Source: an uncultured Gammaproteobacteria bacterium (GTDB lineage: Bacteria; Pseudomonadota; Gammaproteobacteria; GCA-2729495). Taken from it: a DNA stretch of 64,000 nucleotides. The stretch lies in contig CAMYJV010000004.1 in the NCBI GenBank assembly GCA_947258805.1, forward strand, positions 17,404 to 81,403, read 5' to 3'. Under the pieces are notes generated by a model. It ran no database searches. It was not told the origin of the DNA and saw only the letters and a program-made list of their open reading frames with translations. This document shows, one piece after another, positions 17,640 to 26,523 of this stretch. Within the stretch, counting starts at the first letter, position 1, and each line of letters opens with the position of its first letter. The position numbers and the translations under genes are program-made.

Positions 17640-18293
17640 ATGCCCACTACCCGGCAAATTCGCTTCGTTCTGAAGCCGCTGGTTTTCGCGGCCTGCCTGG
17701 CGCCGCTGGGCTTCATCGCGCTCCGCATCGCCGGCATAGGTCCATCCCTCGGCCCGAACCCGGTGGAGGTGTTGCAGGACGAATTCGGCGAATGGGCCCT
17801 GCGGCTGTTGCTGGCGACCCTGGCCATCACGCCGCTGCGCCTGGCCCTCGGTAAACCCTGGCCCCTGCGCTTTCGCCGCATGCTCGGGCTATTTGCATTC
17901 ACCTATGCGGCCCTCCACTTCTCCAACTACCTGGTACTGGACCAGGAATTCGACTGGCCGGTGATCCTGGAAGACATCCTGGACCGGCCCTTCATTACCG
18001 TCGGGTTCAGCGCCTTGTTGATCCTCCTGCCACTGGCGGTGACGTCAACCCAGGGCTGGCAACGCCGCCTCGGTGCGCGGTGGGGCAGTCTGCACCGACT
18101 TATTTACCTTGCAGCGATACTGGTCTGCTGGCATTTCTGGTGGCAGGTGAAGAAAGACGTCACGGAGCCTGCCATTTACGCAGGCATCCTCGCCCTGCTG
18201 CTGGGGATCCGGCTGTGGCGCGGCGTCAAACAGCGGCGGCGCCGGAACAATAGGCCCGACGCGACGACGGTGGCCTCGGACTCGAAGGGTTAA
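17640..18293 (+). CDS. msrQ: Heme-binding membrane subunit MsrQ
   Basis: A 217-residue membrane protein with about six hydrophobic helices of the ferric reductase-like transmembrane family. Conserved features include [39 protein letters not shown] with a heme-ligand His, WGSLHRLIYLAAILVCWHFWWQVK with two more His, matching YedZ/MsrQ. It transfers electrons from the quinone pool to MsrP across the inner membrane. It follows msrP on the same strand and is presumably co-transcribed. The C-terminus is a basic tail (KQRRRRNNRPD). Confidence 0.95.
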   Translation: MPTTRQIRFVLKPLVFAACLAPLGFIALRIAGIGPSLGPNPVEVLQDEFGEWALRLLLATLAITPLRLALGKPWPLRFRRMLGLFAFTYAALHFSNYLVLDQEFDWPVILEDILDRPFITVGFSALLILLPLAVTSTQGWQRRLGARWGSLHRLIYLAAILVCWHFWWQVKKDVTEPAIYAGILALLLGIRLWRGVKQRRRRNNRPDATTVASDSKG

Positions 18294-18387
18294 GTGGCGG
18301 GCGAACGGTTCGGTTTTTTAAGAAATTTGGCGGGGCGGATTCTATCGCCGACTTGGCTGTCTAAGCTTTATCGCCTTCAAAGGCCGC

Positions 18388-19686
18388 CTATAAATTGTAG
18401 CCCCGCTCGTCGTGCTGGGCGATGTCGAGACCTTCGGTTTCTTCATCCCGATCCACCCGCAGACCCACCGTCGCTCCGACGATTTTCAGAATCACGAAGC
18501 TCGCAACGGCGCACCAGGCCAGGGTCGCCAACGCGCCCAATAACTGAATGCCGATCTGGCCCGCAATGGTGCTGCCTTCGGCGAGCCCCAGGCCGCTGAA
18601 TGCGCCGAGGCCGTCGCTGGCGAACACCGCGGTCAGCAGAATGCCGAGAAAGCCGCCGACACCGTGCACCGGAAATACGTCGAGAGAGTCGTCGATGTGC
18701 AGTTTGCGCTTGATGATCTGGGTCGCCCAAAAGCAAACCACGCCGGCTGACAAACCAATAACCAGCGCGCCGCCGGGACCGACAAAGCCCGATGCCGGGG
18801 TAATCGTGCCGAGCCCGGCCACCATGCCGGTGACGATACCCAGCACGCTCGGCTTGCCGAACTTGATCCATTCCTGCGTCATCCACGCCAGCGATCCGGC
18901 GGCCGCGCCCACGTGGGTGACGAGCATCGCCATGCCGGCGGCCCCGTCGGCAGCCAGCGCGCTGCCGGCATTGAAGCCAAACCAGCCGACCCAAAGCATG
19001 CACGCCCCGGTCACGGTCAGGGGGAGACTGTGCGGCGGCATGGGCGTGGTCGGAAAGCCCTCGCGGTTACCCATGACCAGGGCCGCTACAACGGCCGCCA
19101 CGCCGGCATTGATGTGCACCACCGCGCCACCGGCGAAATCCATAAAGCCGCGTTCGGCCAGCCAGCCACCGCCCCACACCCAGTGCGCCACCGGGAGATA
19201 GACGACAAATAGCCAGAGCGCCGAAAACCACAGCATCGCGCTGAAGCGCATGCGTTCAGCAAACCCGCCTACGATCAGCGCCGGCGTGATGATTGCGAAG
19301 GTCATCTGGAACATCAGGAAGACGGTTTCCGGCATGGTGCCTTCGACGGAATCGGTGCCGACACCGGCGAGGAGAAATTTACTCGTGCCGCCGATCAGAC
19401 TTTGCAGGCCGCCGCCATTTGTCGCGAACAGGCTGTAACCGGCGAGCACCCAGAGCACGGAAACCATGCAGGCAATTGCGAAACACTGCATCAATACCGA
19501 CAGCACGTTGCGGCTGCGCACCAGCCCGCCGTAGAACAAGGCCAGACCGGGCAAAGTCATGAACAGCACCAGCGCCGTGGCAGTGAGCATCCACGCCGTA
19601 TCGCCGGAGTCGACGGAATCGGCCGCAGCGGTGCCCGCGAGCAGGCAAAGAAGCAGCACGATGGCTGCGCGGTTCAGCAACTGCAT
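18388..19686 (-). CDS. amtB: Ammonium transporter AmtB
   Basis: An 11-helix ammonium channel with cleavable signal (MQLLNRAAIVLLLCLLAG, cut near AAA-DS). Diagnostic positions are present: LPGLALFYGGLVRSRNVLS, ammonium-site Asp in MDFAGGAVVHINAG with the first pore His, the second pore His in FPVHGVGGFLG, and a cytoplasmic C-terminal tail (GLRVDRDEETEGLDIAQHDERGY) which is the GlnK contact. I prefer the ATG at 19686, which has GGGGAG at a good distance, over a GTG nine bases upstream. It lies downstream of glnK on the same strand; the space between them contains a short tandem repeat and a hairpin. Confidence 0.96.
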   Translation of the reverse strand: MQLLNRAAIVLLLCLLAGTAAADSVDSGDTAWMLTATALVLFMTLPGLALFYGGLVRSRNVLSVLMQCFAIACMVSVLWVLAGYSLFATNGGGLQSLIGGTSKFLLAGVGTDSVEGTMPETVFLMFQMTFAIITPALIVGGFAERMRFSAMLWFSALWLFVVYLPVAHWVWGGGWLAERGFMDFAGGAVVHINAGVAAVVAALVMGNREGFPTTPMPPHSLPLTVTGACMLWVGWFGFNAGSALAADGAAGMAMLVTHVGAAAGSLAWMTQEWIKFGKPSVLGIVTGMVAGLGTITPASGFVGPGGALVIGLSAGVVCFWATQIIKRKLHIDDSLDVFPVHGVGGFLGILLTAVFASDGLGAFSGLGLAEGSTIAGQIGIQLLGALATLAWCAVASFVILKIVGATVGLRVDRDEETEGLDIAQHDERGYNL

Positions 19687-19700
19687 ATTCCCCACTCCCC

Positions 19701-19760
19701 GGGGACACTCTGCGGACAGAATGTGTCCCCGCGCCTCTGCGGACGGGATGTCCCCGCGCC
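19701..19760. repeat. Tandem repeat and hairpin between glnK and amtB
   Basis: Two imperfect copies of a 26-27 base unit (19708-19734 and 19735-19760; CTCTGCGGACAGAATGTGTC and CTCTGCGGACGGGATGTCCC, each followed by CGC) fill the glnK-amtB gap. In addition GGGGACAC (19701-19708) pairs with GTGTCCCC (19723-19730). The structure sits just upstream of the amtB ribosome site, so it could adjust amtB translation relative to glnK. This role is inference. Confidence 0.75.
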
Positions 19761-20147
<387 letters not shown>

Positions 20148-20171
20148 CTAGCCCGAAACTCCCGCCGCCGG

Positions 20172-20765
20172 TCAGTAAATACGGAAACCGCCGTGGCGCC
20201 TGCGGCTGCGGTAATCGAACCAGCGCCAGGCGAGGAAGACCCCGAACAGCAGCGCGCCGGTGACGCCGGTCCACAGCCAGGACCGTGGCACGCCGCTACG
20301 TAGCGCGGCCAGATCGTCGCGCAGGCCGAGGTTTTCTGCATTCAGTCGAGCCACTTCATCTTTGGCGGCCTGGGCCTGCTCCGCGGCTTCCCGCGCCGCA
20401 TCTTCCAGCCGCTGGCGTTCCTGGGCCCCACTCCTGGCCTGCAACTTTTCGACCTCGGCGGCCAGCCGGTCCCGCTCGGCTTCCACGCCTGCAATGCGAC
20501 GGAGGGCCGGCTCCTCGGTCTGCAGGAAGGACCCCCGAACCCAGCCCGAGCGCTGATCCTCCAGCTTAACGAGTGTCAGTGCACCGTCGCGCTCGAGCAG
20601 TTCGGCCCGATCGCCGCTTTTCAGGAACGCAAATGGCCGGCCACTGGTATCACGCGTCAGGTGCACCCCCAGGCGCAGCTCATCGGTGACGTACACGGTC
20701 TCCGCGCCCAGCGGGAGGCCGCTCAGCAGCAGGATGACCAACGGAACAATTCGCGAATAACTCAT
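20172..20765 (-). CDS. TIGR04211-type SH3 domain membrane protein
   Basis: A 197-residue protein: signal peptide (about 1-21), bacterial SH3 domain (about 22-85, ETVYVTDELRLGVHLT to GWVRGSFLQ), coiled coil rich in Ala, Glu and Arg (about 90-155), one C-terminal transmembrane helix (WLWTGVTGALLFGVFLAW) and the basic end YRSRRRHGGFRIY. This order, including the RRRHGGFRIY-type ending, marks the TIGR04211 family (YgiM-like), of unknown function but envelope-located. Its start overlaps the stop of dacB by four bases, so the two are coupled. Confidence 0.9.
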   Translation of the reverse strand: MSYSRIVPLVILLLSGLPLGAETVYVTDELRLGVHLTRDTSGRPFAFLKSGDRAELLERDGALTLVKLEDQRSGWVRGSFLQTEEPALRRIAGVEAERDRLAAEVEKLQARSGAQERQRLEDAAREAAEQAQAAKDEVARLNAENLGLRDDLAALRSGVPRSWLWTGVTGALLFGVFLAWRWFDYRSRRRHGGFRIY

Positions 20766-22213
20766 TGTGCATAAACCCAGCGCAACAACCCTGTATGCGC
20801 TTCTTCGCCCGGACCCCGATGGGCATCCGGGTGATTCTGCATGGCGACCACGACAAATTCCCGGCCCGACGCCGCACGCAGGTAGCCGGCCATGGCAAAT
20901 ACGCCGTTCAGCCGGCCGGTCTTGATGTGCATCTGTCCGGTGAGCTGGTCGTCACGAAACCGCCGCCGCATGGTGCCATCGAGGCCGGCGAGGGCCAGGG
21001 ACGACTCGAACTCGGACCGGTAGGGGCTGTCGTGGCCCGCCAGCAGCAGGCGGGCAAGATTACGGGTGGATATCTGCGTGTCACGGGACAGCCCGGCACC
21101 GTTGTCGAGGCGCAGCTCGGGAAAATCGAGGCCCCGCTCGGCCAGTGCGGCAGACGCCGCGTCACGGGCCTTGTCCACCGTGCCCGGCGCGCCGTAACGC
21201 TCGGCGCCCATGGTCAGGAACACCTGCCGGCTCATTACGTTGTTGCTCCACTTGTTCACGCGGCGAATGACTTCAGATACGGGCGGCGAGTCAAAGTCGT
21301 AAAACGTCTCCCAGGCCTCGTCCACCGTGGCGCTACGGCCTGCACCGCTGATTGTGCCGCCACTTTCCTCCCAAAGACTGCGAACTACGCCATAATTGAA
21401 CTCTCGCGCACTCATGACCGACCGCGACAGCCGGTATTCCGGGCAATCGCGGCCAAAGCGCCCGGAAAAAGTCACCACCCCGCCAACATTAGCCTCGCCT
21501 GGCGCGACCCGAATGCCGCCCTGGTAACCGCCGCAACGGCCATCACGTATCTGCAACTGGTTACGTATCTCGAGATTGGCGGGCGCAGGGTCAGCGATGA
21601 TCTGCACGCCCTTTTCATCCGGATCGGGCCTGAAGATGAAATTGACGGCGCGAAAATTTATCAGGAAGGCTTCGGGCGTCACGTTGTAAACGCGATAGGG
21701 CTGCCCGTCGAAGGCGCCGGAATCCTCCGGCGGGACCGCGAAGAAGCTGTTGTCGATCACCAGATCACCGTCGATGTCCCGCAGGCCACGCTGGCGCAGA
21801 CCTCGCAGCAACAACCAGACTCGCTCGGTAACCAGGAAAGGGTCACCGTAGCCTTTCAGGTACAGGTCGCCCTCCAGCCGGCCGTCCTGCAGCTGGCCGT
21901 CCAGGTAAACCTCGGTGCGCCAGGTGTAGGCCGGCCCAAGGTCCTCCAGCGCGAGAAAAGTTGTCAACAGTTTGATGGTAGATGCCGGATTGCGCGCAAC
22001 GTCGGCATTGACCGCGAGCAAGGGTGAGTCGGCGTCTACGTCCTGGACCCAGGCGCTGTAGCTGCCCGGTTCCATCTGGTAGGCGTCAAGCACCCGCTTT
22101 ACCCGCGACGGCAGCTCGTGCCGCGTCTCCGCAGCAGCCAGGCCACCGCTCAACGACGGCATGATGATTGCCGCCGCCAGCATGGGCGCGAGAATTGACC
22201 GAATTACGTTCAC
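20762..22213 (-). CDS. dacB: D-alanyl-D-alanine carboxypeptidase/endopeptidase, PBP4 type (peptidase S13)
   Basis: The protein has the three serine-enzyme motifs of class C penicillin-binding proteins: ASTIKL (SxxK, about residue 72 of the chosen product), SNN (SxN, in NKWSNNVMSRQ) and IKTGRLNG (KTG). Between SxxK and SxN lies the large inserted region typical of S13 enzymes. It trims or cleaves peptidoglycan cross-links in the periplasm. The start is placed at a GTG at 22213, giving MNVIRSILAPMLAAAIIMPS as signal peptide; the upstream open frame overlaps the sigma-54 activator gene. The ribosome site before this GTG is weak, so the start is uncertain by a few codons. About 483 residues. Confidence 0.9.
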   Translation of the reverse strand: MNVIRSILAPMLAAAIIMPSLSGGLAAAETRHELPSRVKRVLDAYQMEPGSYSAWVQDVDADSPLLAVNADVARNPASTIKLLTTFLALEDLGPAYTWRTEVYLDGQLQDGRLEGDLYLKGYGDPFLVTERVWLLLRGLRQRGLRDIDGDLVIDNSFFAVPPEDSGAFDGQPYRVYNVTPEAFLINFRAVNFIFRPDPDEKGVQIIADPAPANLEIRNQLQIRDGRCGGYQGGIRVAPGEANVGGVVTFSGRFGRDCPEYRLSRSVMSAREFNYGVVRSLWEESGGTISGAGRSATVDEAWETFYDFDSPPVSEVIRRVNKWSNNVMSRQVFLTMGAERYGAPGTVDKARDAASAALAERGLDFPELRLDNGAGLSRDTQISTRNLARLLLAGHDSPYRSEFESSLALAGLDGTMRRRFRDDQLTGQMHIKTGRLNGVFAMAGYLRAASGREFVVVAMQNHPDAHRGPGEEAHTGLLRWVYAQ

Positions 22214-22223
22214 GGTGCCCGCG

Positions 22224-24035
22224 TCAGTGTTTCCGGGGCCGGCTGATGCCCATCGCCCGCATCCGATCGGACAGCGTGCTGGGCTTGATGCCGAGGAGCT
22301 CCGCTGCGCCCCCTGCGCCCGACACACGCCAGTCGGCCGCATCCAGCGCCGCCACCAGGTTGTCTTTTTGCCGCAACTTCATCTCCGCCTCTGTGAGGAA
22401 CTCGCGCTCCACGTAGCCATAGGCCGCCGCCGCGTCGGCCATGGGTCCGGATGCCCCGCCCTCCGGGGTCGCAAGATCGAGGCGCAAGGTACCGCCCTGC
22501 GACAGGATGACCGCTCGCTCGATGACATTTTTCAGTTCCCGCACATTGCCGGGCCAATCATAGGCCCGCAGCTGCTCTACCTGGCCCTGGGTCAGCGTCG
22601 GCATGTCCCGGCCGAAATCACGGCTGGTCTGCTCCAGGTAGTGCAAGGCCAGCGTCACGACGTCATCACCGCGCTTGCGCAGCGGTGGCACCTGCACCGG
22701 GAACACGCTCAGCCGGTAGTAGAGGTCTTCGCGAAACTCGCCTGCCTCCACGGCCTGCTCGAGATCCTTGTTGGTGGCCGCGATGACTCGCACATCAACC
22801 GTGATGGATTGCTCCTCGCCCACCCGCTCGAATTCCCGCTCCTGCAGCACGCGCAGCAGTTTGCCCTGTAAGGACAGCGGAATCTCGCCCACCTCGTCCA
22901 GAAAGATCGTACCGCCGTCGGCCAGTTCGAAGCGTCCGACCCGGTCACGATGTGCACCGGTGAACGAGCCTTTAACGTGCCCGAAAAATTCACTCTCGAA
23001 CAGTTCTTCCGGAATAGACGCACAGTTCACCTTGACCAGCGGCCCGTCGGCCCGGCCGCTGCGGGCATGAATTGCCGTTGCTACCAGTTCCTTGCCGGTG
23101 CCCGTCTCACCCATGATCAGCACGCTGGCCGGGGTATCCGCGACAGCTTCGATGCGTGCCAGCATGGCTTTCAGCGCCGGACTCTCACCAATGATGTAGC
23201 CGAAGTTCATCGCCACGCCAACTTCTTCGCGCAGGTAGTCGCGTTCCTGCTCCAGCTCTTCCTTCAGGTGGGCGATCTGCTCGTAAGCCTCACGCAGGCG
23301 CGCTTCTGCCCGGTTGCGTTCGGTCACGTCCTTGCTGGCCACCCGCAAGGTAAGTTCGCCGTCGACAACGTTGGGTTCGGCTCGCGTGGACATCAGAACA
23401 TCCACCACCTCGCCGCTGCGGGTGACCATCTGCCGCGGCACATTGTTCCTGTCTCCCCCGGCGATCACTTCCTCCACTGTCCATCGCATGGCCGACAGCT
23501 TCGACTCGTCGGTCAGGAAATCTGTGACGGGCCGGCCAATTACCTCGTCGCGCGCGTAACCCAGCTTCTCGAGCCAGTGATCACTGACGGCGAGAATCCG
23601 CCCTTCGCCATTCACCGTATGGAGCATGGCGGGCGTCGACTGATACAGGTCACGGTACTGTCGTTCGAGGCGCGAATGGTCGCCGAGCTCGGTGAACACA
23701 GACACGGTGTCGAGGTAGCCGCCATCGGGGGCGCGATTCCCGACCGTGGTGGCCAGTAACGACACCCGCGCGCCGGCATGATCGCGAAAGGCCAGCGGTA
23801 CGTTGTCCAGGTGGCCGGTGCGACGAAACAGCGGCAAGTGCTCTTCCCGGATCCGCTTCGCACTCGCCTCGGTGGCCAGCTCCTCCGGCAGATGGCCCAC
23901 CAGCTCGTCACGAGTCCGCCCCAGCCGGGTCAGCAGCGCATCCGTCGCATCCTGAATGCGGCCCTGGGCGTCCATGCGGCAGGCCAGCACGGGCAGGATT
24001 CGGAACAGGCTTTCGTATCGGTCAACCGTGATCAT
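22224..24035 (-). CDS. PAS-domain sigma-54-dependent activator (PAS-PAS-AAA+-Fis)
   Basis: A 603-residue enhancer-binding protein. Residues 5-120 and 125-245 are PAS domains, followed by a coiled coil (245-270). The AAA+ domain (about 280-510) has Walker A GETGTGKE (309-316), the sigma-54 contact loop GSFTGA (356-361, where most have GAFTGA), Walker B GTIFLDE (375-381) and AATNKDLE. The Fis-type HTH is at the C-terminus (NLVAALDAADWRVSGAGGAAELLGIKPSTLSDRM). There is no receiver domain, so it senses a ligand, redox state or light through PAS rather than phosphorylation. The ATG at 24035 follows the domain boundary; the frame remains open upstream but contains no domain. It is divergent from a small exported protein with a sigma-54 promoter. 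Confidence 0.93.
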   Translation of the reverse strand: MITVDRYESLFRILPVLACRMDAQGRIQDATDALLTRLGRTRDELVGHLPEELATEASAKRIREEHLPLFRRTGHLDNVPLAFRDHAGARVSLLATTVGNRAPDGGYLDTVSVFTELGDHSRLERQYRDLYQSTPAMLHTVNGEGRILAVSDHWLEKLGYARDEVIGRPVTDFLTDESKLSAMRWTVEEVIAGGDRNNVPRQMVTRSGEVVDVLMSTRAEPNVVDGELTLRVASKDVTERNRAEARLREAYEQIAHLKEELEQERDYLREEVGVAMNFGYIIGESPALKAMLARIEAVADTPASVLIMGETGTGKELVATAIHARSGRADGPLVKVNCASIPEELFESEFFGHVKGSFTGAHRDRVGRFELADGGTIFLDEVGEIPLSLQGKLLRVLQEREFERVGEEQSITVDVRVIAATNKDLEQAVEAGEFREDLYYRLSVFPVQVPPLRKRGDDVVTLALHYLEQTSRDFGRDMPTLTQGQVEQLRAYDWPGNVRELKNVIERAVILSQGGTLRLDLATPEGGASGPMADAAAAYGYVEREFLTEAEMKLRQKDNLVAALDAADWRVSGAGGAAELLGIKPSTLSDRMRAMGISRPRKH

Positions 24036-24147
24036 GGTCACAGATTCTATCCGGGTTTCCGTAAAATAGGTATCGGATTCTCGCGTTTTGCGGGATTCCG
24101 GTACTCCATTGTATCCATAAGTCGCTGTTTTTGTTGCAATACGAAGT

Positions 24148-24163
24148 TGGCACGCTTCCTGCA
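24148..24163 (+). promoter_or_regulatory. Sigma-54 (-24/-12) promoter
   Basis: TGGCACGCTTCCTGCA has GG at 24149-24150 and GC at 24161-24162, exactly ten bases apart, and matches the sigma-54 consensus TGGCAC-N5-TTGCA at nearly all positions. Transcription would start near 24174 and read into the small exported protein gene. The neighbouring divergent gene codes for a sigma-54 activator, which makes it the obvious regulator. Upstream (24080-24140) the bases TCGGATTCTCGCG and GCGGGATTCCGG form an imperfect repeat that could be its binding site. Confidence 0.85.
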
Positions 24164-24224
24164 ATAAGAACAGCGAGTCAGGAGACTCTTGAACGTGACT
24201 TTTTACACAGACGAGGCAGAAATC

Positions 24225-24545
24225 ATGGACAGAATGACGAAAAATCGCAAGCTGCGATGGCTGTCGCTGCCCTACGCTGTGCTCTTGCTGACAGTTGCTG
24301 TCGGCTACGGTTTTGGATCGGTTGGGCAAGCTAGGGAAGTGATGGAAGAGCTGGTAGTGACGGCTCCCCGCCTTGCAGATACCGAAGCGCAGGAAATGCG
24401 CACGCAGATCGAAGACACGGCTGAGGACGCCGCACGGCGTACCCGGATCAGCGTGGCGACGAGGCTGAGCGCCAGGCTCAACGTCCAGCACCGCCCGTAC
24501 CGGCTTGCTAGCCGGGACGTCAGGGGCTGGAGAAACGCCGGCTGA
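24225..24545 (+). CDS. Small exported protein with TonB-receptor-like EELVVTAPR motif
   Basis: A 106-residue protein with a clear signal peptide (basic start MDRMTKNRKLRW, hydrophobic 14-34, likely cut near GQA-RE). Right after it comes MEELVVTAPR (residues 40-49), nearly the same as the IEEVVVTAxR stretch that precedes the plug of many TonB-dependent receptors. The rest is short, charged and helix-prone (ADTEAQEMRTQIEDTAEDAARR), so no barrel is encoded. GAGG precedes the ATG by eight bases; a TTG at 24189 and a GTG at 24195 in the same frame lie close to AGGAG and are possible alternatives. It is controlled by a sigma-54 promoter at 24148 and divergent from the activator gene. Function unknown. 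Confidence 0.65.
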   Translation: MDRMTKNRKLRWLSLPYAVLLLTVAVGYGFGSVGQAREVMEELVVTAPRLADTEAQEMRTQIEDTAEDAARRTRISVATRLSARLNVQHRPYRLASRDVRGWRNAG

Positions 24546-24814
24546 AGCCGGGCCCGTGAACGGGTCCCGCCGCCCGGAAACTCCAACCCCTACGGCGCCG
24601 GGACCCCGGGTGGCTCGCAACGAGTCGCCCAAAAAGGCGCCGGGCTCGTCCCCCTCGAGCCCGGCGCACCCCCAGCGGGGGCGAGATGGTTAGTACCAGT
24701 CTGCGTGTCGGGCTGTATTTCCCCCACTGCCATCCGCCCCCGCGCTCTATTCAGAGAGGCTCCCCCGTGCGGCGATTGCTAGAATCGCCCGCTGCTCTAC
24801 TATCGCCGTGCATT
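24546..24814. other. Gap with two strong hairpins, no gene
   Basis: This 269-base stretch holds a perfect 12-base inverted repeat at 24637-24667 (GCGCCGGGCTCG and its complement, 7-base loop) and a second hairpin CCCCC-AGC-GGGGG at 24669-24681. The AAAAA run lies to the left of the large hairpin (24631-24635), so as an intrinsic terminator it would serve the minus strand; on the plus strand it has no U-tract. It may still end or protect the transcript of the small exported protein. No convincing coding sequence is seen. Confidence 0.6.
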
Positions 24815-25315
24815 GTGAAAACTGGATTCCCCGCCGCTGTTGTCATGCTTAGCGTTGCTGCCTTCGCCGCGGTGGCCGCCGCCGGTCCGCCGCAACTGCA
24901 ACTGGGCCAGGAACTCTTGCCCCCGGACAGCGGCGAACTGCCCGCAGAAGGTGATCGCGCCGGCCTGAAGCTGCGCCTGCAGGCGCGCTTCGACTGTGGC
25001 ATACCCGATGCGCAAGCCAGCCTGTTCGTTTCCGTGGCGGATACGGCGGTGCAGACGAACCAGGCCAAGTCACCGCAGCAAGTGCTGCTCAACCTGCCGG
25101 AACGCCAGCTGCGCGGGGTGCGTGAATCCCTGGCCTGCCCCGGCACCGGCCCCCACTTGTTTCGCGCCCAGCTCACGGCCTACGCAACGCTGATTTGCCG
25201 CGCAAACGACGGCACGGAAAACCTGGCGACGGTGAACCGGCCGGTCGACCTGTGGGTGAACTGTGCCAAGCCGGATGAGGCCCGGGAAGCCGACGAACAG
25301 CCGCTGACTGACTAG
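24815..25315 (+). CDS. Secreted protein of unknown function
   Basis: Starting at a GTG at 24815 this gives 166 residues with a signal peptide (AAVVMLSVAAFAAVAAAG). The mature part contains four Cys spread in a way that allows two disulfides (ARFDCGIPDA, LACPGTG, ATLICRAN, VNCAK) and a beta-rich pattern (LKLRLQARF, ASLFVSVADT, QVLLNLPERQL, FRAQLTAYATL). This looks like a small periplasmic Ig-like or OB-like domain, but I recognise no family. The frame opens further upstream to an ATG at 24686, which would add a poor N-terminus. It converges with the dienelactone hydrolase gene. Confidence 0.55.
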   Translation: MKTGFPAAVVMLSVAAFAAVAAAGPPQLQLGQELLPPDSGELPAEGDRAGLKLRLQARFDCGIPDAQASLFVSVADTAVQTNQAKSPQQVLLNLPERQLRGVRESLACPGTGPHLFRAQLTAYATLICRANDGTENLATVNRPVDLWVNCAKPDEAREADEQPLTD

Positions 25316-25343
25316 CCCGCAGCGCGCCGGGCTGCAGAAAGGA

Positions 25344-26198
25344 CTACTCAGCCTGCTGCAGGTGCCGGGCGAAGAAGATGGTGGTCCGGCCCCAGGCGTC
25401 GGTTGCGGCTGCCGCGTTGTAAGCGGTGCCAGACGGATTGGAAAAGGCATGCTGCGCGTTCGGGTAGATTTTCACGTCTACGTCTTTGTCGAGTTCTCGC
25501 AGCGTCTGCTCGAAAGTTGCGATGTCGTCCAGCGGGATCAAAGGATCCGCTTCACCGAAGTTGCCGAGTATCGGCATCTGCAGGGTCGCCAGCTCGTCGC
25601 GGTCAGTGACCAGGCTGCCGTAGTAGATCACCGCGGCGTCTACCTGGTCGGGCAATAGCAGCGCGGTGCGCAGCGACCAGCGCCCGCCCAGGCACCAGCC
25701 GATAACACCAATGCGAGGAGCCTGCTGCGCGGCCAGGTAGGCATAGGCCTGGCGGAGGTTGTCGTTGGCCTGGTCCGCCTGCTGCTGCAGACCACGGCTG
25801 AGCTTCATGGCCGTTTTTGGATCTTCAGCCAGTTCACCGCGATACAGGTCAACCGCCAGGGCCCGGTAGCCCTCGCCTGCCAGGCGTTCAGTCACGCCGC
25901 GAATGTTGTCGTTCAGGCCCCACCATTCGTGAATCACGATGATGCCCGGCGCGGCGTCGGCGCCCTGTTCCGGAACGGCCAGGTAACCTGTGACGGGCAC
26001 GCCGTCGATGGCGCCATACTCCACCGGCGCGGCGAGTATCGGCTGCGCCGGCGACAAAGTAGCGACCGGCGTCGCCACAGGTTCATCGTCGGCGTGGGCT
26101 TGGGCCATAGCATCCACCGTGTCTTCTGCCGCCACCGACCATGAAGCGAAACCAACCAGCAGAATCGACAACAATCCAATCTTATCCAAGACCTTCAC
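25344..26198 (-). CDS. Dienelactone hydrolase-family exported protein
   Basis: A 284-residue alpha/beta hydrolase with a signal peptide ([16 protein letters not shown], cut before AED). The catalytic triad of the dienelactone hydrolase family is visible: Cys in [11 protein letters not shown], Asp in GEADPLIP and His in NAQHAFSNP; the nearby [16 protein letters not shown] is the usual oxyanion-region block with the conserved Glu. DLH enzymes open dienelactones, but many members of this exported branch have unknown esterase roles. It overlaps the YbjQ-like gene by four bases, so the pair is co-translated. Confidence 0.9.
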   Translation of the reverse strand: MKVLDKIGLLSILLVGFASWSVAAEDTVDAMAQAHADDEPVATPVATLSPAQPILAAPVEYGAIDGVPVTGYLAVPEQGADAAPGIIVIHEWWGLNDNIRGVTERLAGEGYRALAVDLYRGELAEDPKTAMKLSRGLQQQADQANDNLRQAYAYLAAQQAPRIGVIGWCLGGRWSLRTALLLPDQVDAAVIYYGSLVTDRDELATLQMPILGNFGEADPLIPLDDIATFEQTLRELDKDVDVKIYPNAQHAFSNPSGTAYNAAAATDAWGRTTIFFARHLQQAE

Positions 26199-26515
26199 CC
26201 CAGCTTCACCGCAGTACCGCTGATGCTAACCATCAGCATGCCGTTCGTGCCTCCCAGCACCTCGTAGTCGAGGTCGACGCCCACGACGGCGTCTGCGCCC
26301 AGTTCGCCGGCGGCTTCTTCCAGTTCCTGCATGGCCACTTCACGCGCCTTGCGCAATTCCTTTTCATAGGCGCCGGACCGCCCACCGACGATATCGCGCA
26401 GGCCGGCGAACATGTCGCGAAACAGGTTGGCACCCATGATCGCTTCGCCGGTCACGATGCCGACGTAGTCGCGAATCACGCGCCCGCTAATTTCCGGCGT
26501 TGTGGTGACGATCAT
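26195..26515 (-). CDS. YbjQ (UPF0145) family protein
   Basis: Starting at the ATG at 26515 the 106-residue protein matches Ybj[21 protein letters not shown] with [33 protein letters not shown], then the helix [34 protein letters not shown] and a beta ending. The family forms pentamers of unknown function. The upstream part of the open frame is not conserved and was left out. It precedes the dienelactone hydrolase and overlaps it by four bases; the 2-oxoacid oxidoreductase genes lie just upstream on the same strand. Confidence 0.92.
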   Translation of the reverse strand: MIVTTTPEISGRVIRDYVGIVTGEAIMGANLFRDMFAGLRDIVGGRSGAYEKELRKAREVAMQELEEAAGELGADAVVGVDLDYEVLGGTNGMLMVSISGTAVKLG

Positions 26516-26523
26516 GATTGGCG

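Noticed and set aside
24036..24632. N-terminal extension of the sigma-54 activator
   Set aside because: The frame is open for about 200 codons upstream of 24035 but covers the sigma-54 promoter and the divergent small gene and contains no domain.
24637..24667. Hairpin as a plus-strand terminator of the small exported protein gene
   Set aside because: The stem is strong, but the A run lies on its left side and no U-tract follows on the plus strand; kept as part of the gap description only.
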